Origin: Candidatus Hydrogenedentota bacterium
Lineage (GTDB): Bacteria; Hydrogenedentota; Hydrogenedentia; Hydrogenedentales; CAITNO01
DNA: 9,299 nucleotides
Direction: 5' to 3'
NCBI GenBank assembly: GCA_029554925.1
Contig: JAKPUV010000473.1
Location: 1 to 9,299 of the forward strand
Both the position numbers and the translations under genes were made by a program. The notes under the pieces were generated by a model that had not been told where the DNA came from, searched no databases, and saw only the letters and a program-made list of their open reading frames with translations. This document shows, piece after piece, positions 5,690 to 9,299 of the stretch. Numbering within the stretch: position 1 is the first letter of the stretch; every line of letters begins with the position of its first letter.

Positions 5690-8326
5690 CGCGGGGGCGG
5701 GCGGAAGGGAGTCCAGCGCGGCGCGGGAGGGGTCGAAACCGGGCGAAAGGGAGAGCGCCTCCGTGAAGGCCGCGCGCGCGCCGGCCGTGTCGCCGCGGGC
5801 GGCGAGGATCTCGCCGAGGGCGTGGTGGGTCTGCGGGGCGTCGGGCGCGGCGGCGACGGCCTCGCGGGCGTCGCGCTCCGCCTCGTCCGGTCGGCCCAGC
5901 CGCAGGAGGAGGCCGGCGCGGTTGAGGCGGGCGCGGGCGTAGCGGGGGGCGGTTTCGAGGGCGCGCCCGTACCAGCGCAGGGCCTCGTCCGCGTTTCCGG
6001 CAAGATCGTGGCGCCACCCGAGGCCGTTCATGAGTTCGGTGTTGGCGGGGTCGAGGGCGACGCCCTCCTCGTAGACGGCAACCCCCTCGGCGAAGCGCCC
6101 GGTGTCCATGAGCAGGTTGCCGAGATTGGCGCGGGCCAGGATGTAGTCGGGGGCGTGTTCGAGGGCCTTGCGGTAGCATCGCTCGGCCCCCTCCGTGTTG
6201 CCGCTCTCGGCGAGCAGGAGGGCGAGGTTGTTCCAGGCGCGGGCGTCTTCGGGTTTCAGGTCGAGGACCGCGCGGTACTCGGCGATGGCGTCGTCGCGGC
6301 GGCCCGCGGCGGCGAGATAGCGGGCGAGGTTGTAGTGGAAGGCGGGCTCCCCGGGCTTGCGGGCGATGGCCTCGCCGCAGGCGCGGACGGCGCCCTCGTG
6401 GTCGCCGGCGCGGGAGGCCATCTCGGCGAGATTGGTCCAGGGCAGGGCGAACCCCGGATTGAGCGCGGCGGCCTCCTCGTAGCGCCTGCGGGCCCCTTCG
6501 GCGTCGCCGGCCTTCTCCAGCAGCACGCCCATGTCGTTGATGGTCCGGACGTCCCTCGGATTCAGGCGCAGGGCCTCCTCAAAGGCGGCGCGCGCGGCGT
6601 CCAGGTTTCCGGCGGCCAACTGGGCGGCGCCGGTGTGGAAGAAGAGGTCCTGGCGGTAGGGGGCGGGCTGCCCGGCCGGGTCCAGGTCCAGGGCCGCCTG
6701 CAGCAGGCGCGCCGCCAGCGCGGGCCGGTCCGCCGCGCGGAAGGCCAGTCCCAGCCGGAAGGGCATGTAGGGCGAGTAGGCCTCCCGGAGCATGGCCTCC
6801 GCCTCGGGCACGGCCTTGTCGGTCTCGCCCGCCGTCAGCCAGGAGTCGGCCCGGTCGTAATGCCAGCGGGCGAGATCGGGCTGGTAGGGGATCCACTCGA
6901 CGGCGGCGAGGCCGAGGCACGCGCCGATGACGGCGAGGCGCGCCAGGCCCGCGGCGGGCCGCTTTCCCCGGAGGGCCTCCAGGGCGCGGGCAAGGGCCGC
7001 GGCGCCCAGCAGCAGGAAGAGTCCGGCCAGGGGATGGCGTGCCCGGGCGTTGACAAAGAAGGGCAGGAACGAGACGTAATACACCAGGACAAAGACAAGC
7101 AGGAGGGCGAGCAGTTCCGGATCGCCGCAGCGGCGGCCGCGCAGGCGGTCCCAGCCGAGGGTGAGGAGTCCGGCGAGGAAGAGGCCGCCGGTCAGCCAGA
7201 AGCCGGGCAGGTACTTCAGGGGCGCGTAGTGCCGCCTGTCCTGTTCGACCACCTTGTTCCCCGTGATCTCTCTGGGGGACCAGAACAGCACGGCCTTGCG
7301 CAGTGTCAGCCGGAGGGCGTGGCCGGGGTGGGCGCGGATATGGTCGAGGGCCTTGCGGGCGAAGATGGACGACGCCTCCGAATGGGTGAGGTTCTCTTTG
7401 CCCACCTCTCGGCCCAGTCCGCGCACGATGTTGTTGTAGACCCACACGGAGAACTGGCCGGTGCCCTCCAGTTTCTGCAGGTAGGGGGTCCAGGGGGTGA
7501 ACCCGTCGGACTCGGCGCTGTTGCCGATGAAGAGGTTTTGCCCGAAATAGGTCGAAACGGGCACGAACTCGCCGGAGACCAGCCAGTTGCGCGTGGTGAC
7601 GGGGGCGATGACCGCCAGCGTGGCGCAGAGGAGGGCGGTCCAGGAGGCGGGGACCCGGGGCAGCCTTCCGGCGCGTCGCGCCACCCAGAGCATCCAGGCG
7701 GCCAGGAAAGGGCCGAAAAGGAGGATGTTCGGGCGCATGACGGCGTAGCAGCCGATGAGGATTCCGGCGATCACGGCCCAGCGCTCATCGAAACGGGTTC
7801 TCCACAGGACAACCGCCCACAGGATACAAGGGATCAGAAACACGAAGAGGGAGGGGTCGTTCACCTCGCCCTCGTAGTAGATGAGGGCCCAGTGGGTGGC
7901 CATGAGGAGGGCTGTCAGCAGGCCCGCGGCGCCCCCGAACAGGCGCCGTGCCAGCAGAAACATGAGCGCGATGCCGGCCAGACCCAGGGCTGTCTGGAGC
8001 ACCCGCGGGGCAAGATAGCTGCCCCCGGTGAGCCGGTAGACCACGGCCAGGTAGTAGGGGTATCCGGGGGGACGGTAATAGGGGGTGCGGTCAATCTCGG
8101 GGTCGTTCCGGCCGGGGGGCGGGGTCCAGTCGCCGCTGAGCATGGCGCGGGCCTGGTAGTCCTGCACCTCCATGTCCTGCCGCAGGGCGCGGAAATCCGG
8201 AGCCTTGACCACCTCGGCCAGATACCAGACCCGCAGCAGGGCGGCCAGCACCAGGATGAGCGCCAGCCAGAGGGCCTCGCGCTTCGGATTCGCCATCGTC
8301 TCGTCTTGGTCGGGGGGGGCCGCCAT
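5684..8326 (-). CDS. GT-C membrane glycosyltransferase with nine C-terminal TPRs
   Basis: 880 aa from the ATG at 8326 (AAGGG 9 nt upstream). The ATG at 8296 (MANPKREALW, 870 aa) is the alternative, with a weaker ribosome binding site. The N-terminal half has about ten membrane spans and looks like PMT_2/GT-C glycosyltransferases: an early loop with acidic residues (ALRQDMEVQDYQARAM), then YRPPGYPYYLAVVYRLTGG, and later FFVNARARHPLAGLFLLLG, resembling the conserved ryRlP-type motif. Such enzymes use polyprenyl-phosphate sugars at the outer face of the inner membrane. After the last span (PAAGLARLAVIGACLGLAAVEWI) come one or two degenerate repeats. Nine consecutive 34-residue TPRs follow at about 560-865, without a single insertion. 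The layout parallels eukaryotic TMTC O-mannosyltransferases; the acceptor here is unknown. The HTH gene follows, with its own promoter. Confidence 0.85.
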   Translation of the reverse strand: MAAPPDQDETMANPKREALWLALILVLAALLRVWYLAEVVKAPDFRALRQDMEVQDYQARAMLSGDWTPPPGRNDPEIDRTPYYRPPGYPYYLAVVYRLTGGSYLAPRVLQTALGLAGIALMFLLARRLFGGAAGLLTALLMATHWALIYYEGEVNDPSLFVFLIPCILWAVVLWRTRFDERWAVIAGILIGCYAVMRPNILLFGPFLAAWMLWVARRAGRLPRVPASWTALLCATLAVIAPVTTRNWLVSGEFVPVSTYFGQNLFIGNSAESDGFTPWTPYLQKLEGTGQFSVWVYNNIVRGLGREVGKENLTHSEASSIFARKALDHIRAHPGHALRLTLRKAVLFWSPREITGNKVVEQDRRHYAPLKYLPGFWLTGGLFLAGLLTLGWDRLRGRRCGDPELLALLLVFVLVYYVSFLPFFVNARARHPLAGLFLLLGAAALARALEALRGKRPAAGLARLAVIGACLGLAAVEWIPYQPDLARWHYDRADSWLTAGETDKAVPEAEAMLREAYSPYMPFRLGLAFRAADRPALAARLLQAALDLDPAGQPAPYRQDLFFHTGAAQLAAGNLDAARAAFEEALRLNPRDVRTINDMGVLLEKAGDAEGARRRYEEAAALNPGFALPWTNLAEMASRAGDHEGAVRACGEAIARKPGEPAFHYNLARYLAAAGRRDDAIAEYRAVLDLKPEDARAWNNLALLLAESGNTEGAERCYRKALEHAPDYILARANLGNLLMDTGRFAEGVAVYEEGVALDPANTELMNGLGWRHDLAGNADEALRWYGRALETAPRYARARLNRAGLLLRLGRPDEAERDAREAVAAAPDAPQTHHALGEILAARGDTAGARAAFTEALSLSPGFDPSRAALDSLPPAPAM

Positions 8327-8369
8327 GCCATGATGCCCTTGCAGTGCCGGCCGCATTGCCGGGCCCCAC

Positions 8370-8399
8370 AGGATACCGGGGGCGCCGGAACCCGCGCAA
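8370..8399 (-). promoter_or_regulatory. Predicted promoter of the glycosyltransferase gene
   Basis: Minus-strand TTGCGC (8394-8399), 18-nt spacer, TATCCT (8370-8375). The start would be near 8363, about 37 nt before the ATG at 8326. The -35 and spacer length equal those proposed for the feo operon, and both -35 regions share the plus-strand string CCCGCGCAA. Confidence 0.4.
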
Positions 8400-8526
8400 A
8401 CTCGCCCCGGCGGGGGCGGCGCGCCGGAAACGTGACACAACGGCCCGTCAGCGGTAATTTGGGTGGGACCGGGCGGAGAGAGGCCGCCGCGGGACGTAAT
8501 CCCGTGCGCGGGAAACGCCCCGGGAA

Positions 8527-8539
8527 AATGTGCCATAAT
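8527..8539 (+). promoter_or_regulatory. Extended -10 promoter of the RND exporter gene
   Basis: AATGTGCCATAAT with CATAAT at 8534-8539, preceded by TGTGC. It is identical over 13 bases to the S41 gene promoter motif at 5329-5341 (minus). No clear -35 is seen. The predicted start is near 8546, giving a leader of about 85 nt. Confidence 0.5.
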
Positions 8540-8549
8540 GAGGGCCCCC

Positions 8550-8605
8550 CGTTCCCGGGGGCGGGCGGCCACCCCCCGGAACGCCGGCGCGCGCCGGTTT
8601 TCCGG
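8550..8605 (+). other. Structured leader of the RND mRNA, possible attenuator
   Basis: Hairpin 1: CGTTCC (8550-8555) pairs with GGAACG (8578-8583) and continues after a C-C mismatch with five G-C pairs (8557-8561 with 8572-8576). Hairpin 2: the perfect 14-bp palindrome CCGGCGCGCGCCGG (8584-8597), followed at once by TTTT (8598-8601), resembles a short intrinsic terminator. A competing small stem CCGG-TTTT-CCGG (8594-8605) is also possible. All lie between the predicted start site and the ribosome binding site. The T-run is short, so termination is uncertain. Confidence 0.35.
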
Positions 8606-8630
8606 GAAAGCGTTGAGAGAGGGAAGCGTA

Positions 8631-9197
8631 TTGTCTTCGAAGGTTGAACTGCGGGCCGAAGAGCTCACCGTCCGTTACACCCAGTGGCTGCTGCGGTGGC
8701 GGTGGCCCATTATCATCGCCGTGCTCCTGGCGTCGGCCGTCACCTGCTACGGTTTCCGGTATTTCGTCCTGGACAACGACTACCGGGTGTTCTTCTCCCA
8801 CGACGACCCGAAACTGCTCGACTACGAGGCGCTCCAGAACGCCTACACGAAGGACGAGACGCTCTTCTTCATCGTGACGTCGAAGTCGGGGGAGGTGTTC
8901 GACCGCGAGACCCTGGCCGCGCTGGGGGAGCTGACGGAGTCGGCGTGGCAGCTGCCGCACGTGCTGCGGGTGGACTCGGTGACCAATTTCCAGTACGTCT
9001 CCTCGGAGGGGGACGAGCTGCGGGTGCAGCCGCTGGTGTCAAACCCCGCCGAGATGAGCGACGAGGAGCTCGCCCGTGCGAAGGAGACGGCGCTGAACGA
9101 GCCGCTCCTGCTGAACCGGCTGGTGAAGCCGGGGAGCCCGGTGACGGGGGTTAATCTGACAGGACTTCCCCCAAGAAATGACGGTGCGCCGTCGTAA
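8631..9197 (+). CDS. RND/MMPL-family exporter, N-terminal part only (truncated)
   Basis: 188 aa open frame against roughly 750-900 aa for the family. It starts with TTG at 8631, supported by GAGAGGG 7 nt upstream; the open frame reaches farther upstream but there runs through the leader hairpins. It has one membrane span (about 26-44, PIIIAVLLASAVTCYGFRYF). The following part has the first periplasmic porter-loop features of HAE3/MMPL-type exporters: DNDYRVFFSHDDPKLLDYEALQ, KDETLFFIV, LPHVLRVDSVTNFQYV, NEPLLLNRLV and VTGVNLT. The match ends at about Val174 (9150-9152). Codons then change from G/C-ending to GTT AAT CTG ACA GGA CTT CCC CCA AGA AAT, and a stop follows at 9195-9197. The native gene therefore seems to be interrupted near 9150. 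If translated, the product could not form a transporter. Confidence 0.75.
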   Translation: MSSKVELRAEELTVRYTQWLLRWRWPIIIAVLLASAVTCYGFRYFVLDNDYRVFFSHDDPKLLDYEALQNAYTKDETLFFIVTSKSGEVFDRETLAALGELTESAWQLPHVLRVDSVTNFQYVSSEGDELRVQPLVSNPAEMSDEELARAKETALNEPLLLNRLVKPGSPVTGVNLTGLPPRNDGAPS

Positions 9198-9299
9198 GTG
9201 TTTTGCCTTTGGAGGCTTTCGTTTGCGGGGAAGTGGTTTGGGCAAAATTTTGGGGGATGTCTTGGGAAGTTGAAGCGGCCTCCCCGGCGCGTCAGAATC
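9151..9299. other. Atypical lower-GC segment interrupting the RND gene
   Basis: By hand count 80 of 149 bases are G/C (about 54%), against 108 of 150 (about 72%) in the preceding 150 bases. The part 9151-9270 is lowest, about 50%. An imperfect inverted repeat brackets it: ACTTCCCCCAAGAAAT (9164-9179) against ATGTCTTGGGAAGT (9257-9270), complementary apart from a 2-nt gap and one mismatch. A 31-codon ATG frame (9178-9273) has no recognisable product. It may be the end of an insertion sequence, a small non-autonomous element, or an assembly junction. The window ends before this can be decided. Confidence 0.4.

Larger units (their letters stand above)
8327..8630. other. Divergent control region, 304 bp, no gene
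   Basis: It separates the glycosyltransferase (-) and RND exporter (+) genes. It holds a minus-strand promoter candidate (8370-8399), a plus-strand extended -10 (8527-8539), two strong inverted repeats in the plus-strand leader (8550-8583 and 8584-8597) and the RND ribosome binding site GAGAGGG (8617-8623). Open frames cross it on both strands, but their products are Arg/Pro/Gly-rich without any family character, so I treat it as non-coding. I see nothing recognisable in 8400-8526. Confidence 0.55.

Noticed and set aside
8463..8630. N-terminal extension of the RND frame from an ATG at 8463
   Set aside because: It would read through the promoter and leader hairpins and gives an Arg/Gly/Pro-rich peptide; the TTG at 8631 has a strong ribosome binding site and the right family N-terminus.
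5399..8647. Very long open frame on the plus strand (1082 codons)
   Set aside because: Exactly antisense to the GT-C/TPR gene. The product is Gly/Ala/Glu/Gln-rich with no domain; such frames are common opposite high-G+C genes. The minus-strand gene has membrane spans, phased TPRs and a ribosome binding site.
9184..9200. GTGCGCC as the 5' end of a group II intron
   Set aside because: Only the first few bases fit; no following domain I structure, domain V or reverse transcriptase can be seen before the window ends.
1..9299. tRNA, rRNA, CRISPR array, toxin-antitoxin or defence genes
   Set aside because: No cloverleaf or rRNA-like stretch, no spaced direct repeats and no such protein families were recognised in the window.

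Overview
The window is about 70% G+C, strongly G/C-biased at third codon positions, and gene-dense. It reads as a Gram-negative bacterial chromosome. Supporting signs are a lipobox lipoprotein, an RND/MMPL-type exporter and a multi-membrane-span glycosyltransferase with a large TPR tail. The mix would suit the Planctomycetota/Verrucomicrobiota/Hydrogenedentota neighbourhood, but that placement is inference only; no rRNA or marker gene is present.

Layout: (1) 1-74 (+) is the 3' end of an unrecognised gene, convergent with (2) a four-gene minus-strand operon at 3611-91. In transcription order it holds a small FeoB-associated Cys-rich membrane protein, feoA, feoB and larE. The genes are packed with overlaps or a 17-bp gap. 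It is preceded by a promoter-like TTGCGC-N18-TATACT and a 7+7 bp palindrome lying across the -10 and start-site region, the expected place for an iron-responsive repressor. (3) 5195-3720 (-) is a lipoprotein of the S41 peptidase family with a PDZ-like domain but no serine at the expected nucleophile position. (4) 5611-5384 (-) is a small HTH_3 regulator whose TTGACA promoter has a 16-bp palindrome as its whole spacer, suggesting autoregulation. (5) 8326-5684 (-) is a GT-C (PMT_2/TMTC-like) membrane glycosyltransferase fused to nine exactly phased 34-residue TPRs. (6) 8327-8630 is a divergent control region with promoters on both strands and a strongly structured leader. (7) 8631-9197 (+) is the N-terminal part of an RND/MMPL exporter. 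It loses family resemblance at about 9150, where G+C drops from about 72% to about 54%; this looks like an insertion or a sequence junction.

The feo operon takes up ferrous iron at the inner membrane: FeoB is the GTPase-coupled channel, FeoA its small partner and the Cys-rich protein a likely accessory. LarE is a sulfur transferase of nickel-pincer cofactor synthesis. Its CxxC plus a third cysteine match the Fe-S-dependent type, which would explain its place in an iron-uptake operon. No other lar gene is visible. The remaining genes look like separate envelope-related units. The best second-look items are the S41 pseudo-protease, larE in the feo operon, the two operator-like palindromes, the 13-bp promoter motif shared by two genes, and the broken RND gene. 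I did not find a clearly new multi-gene system.
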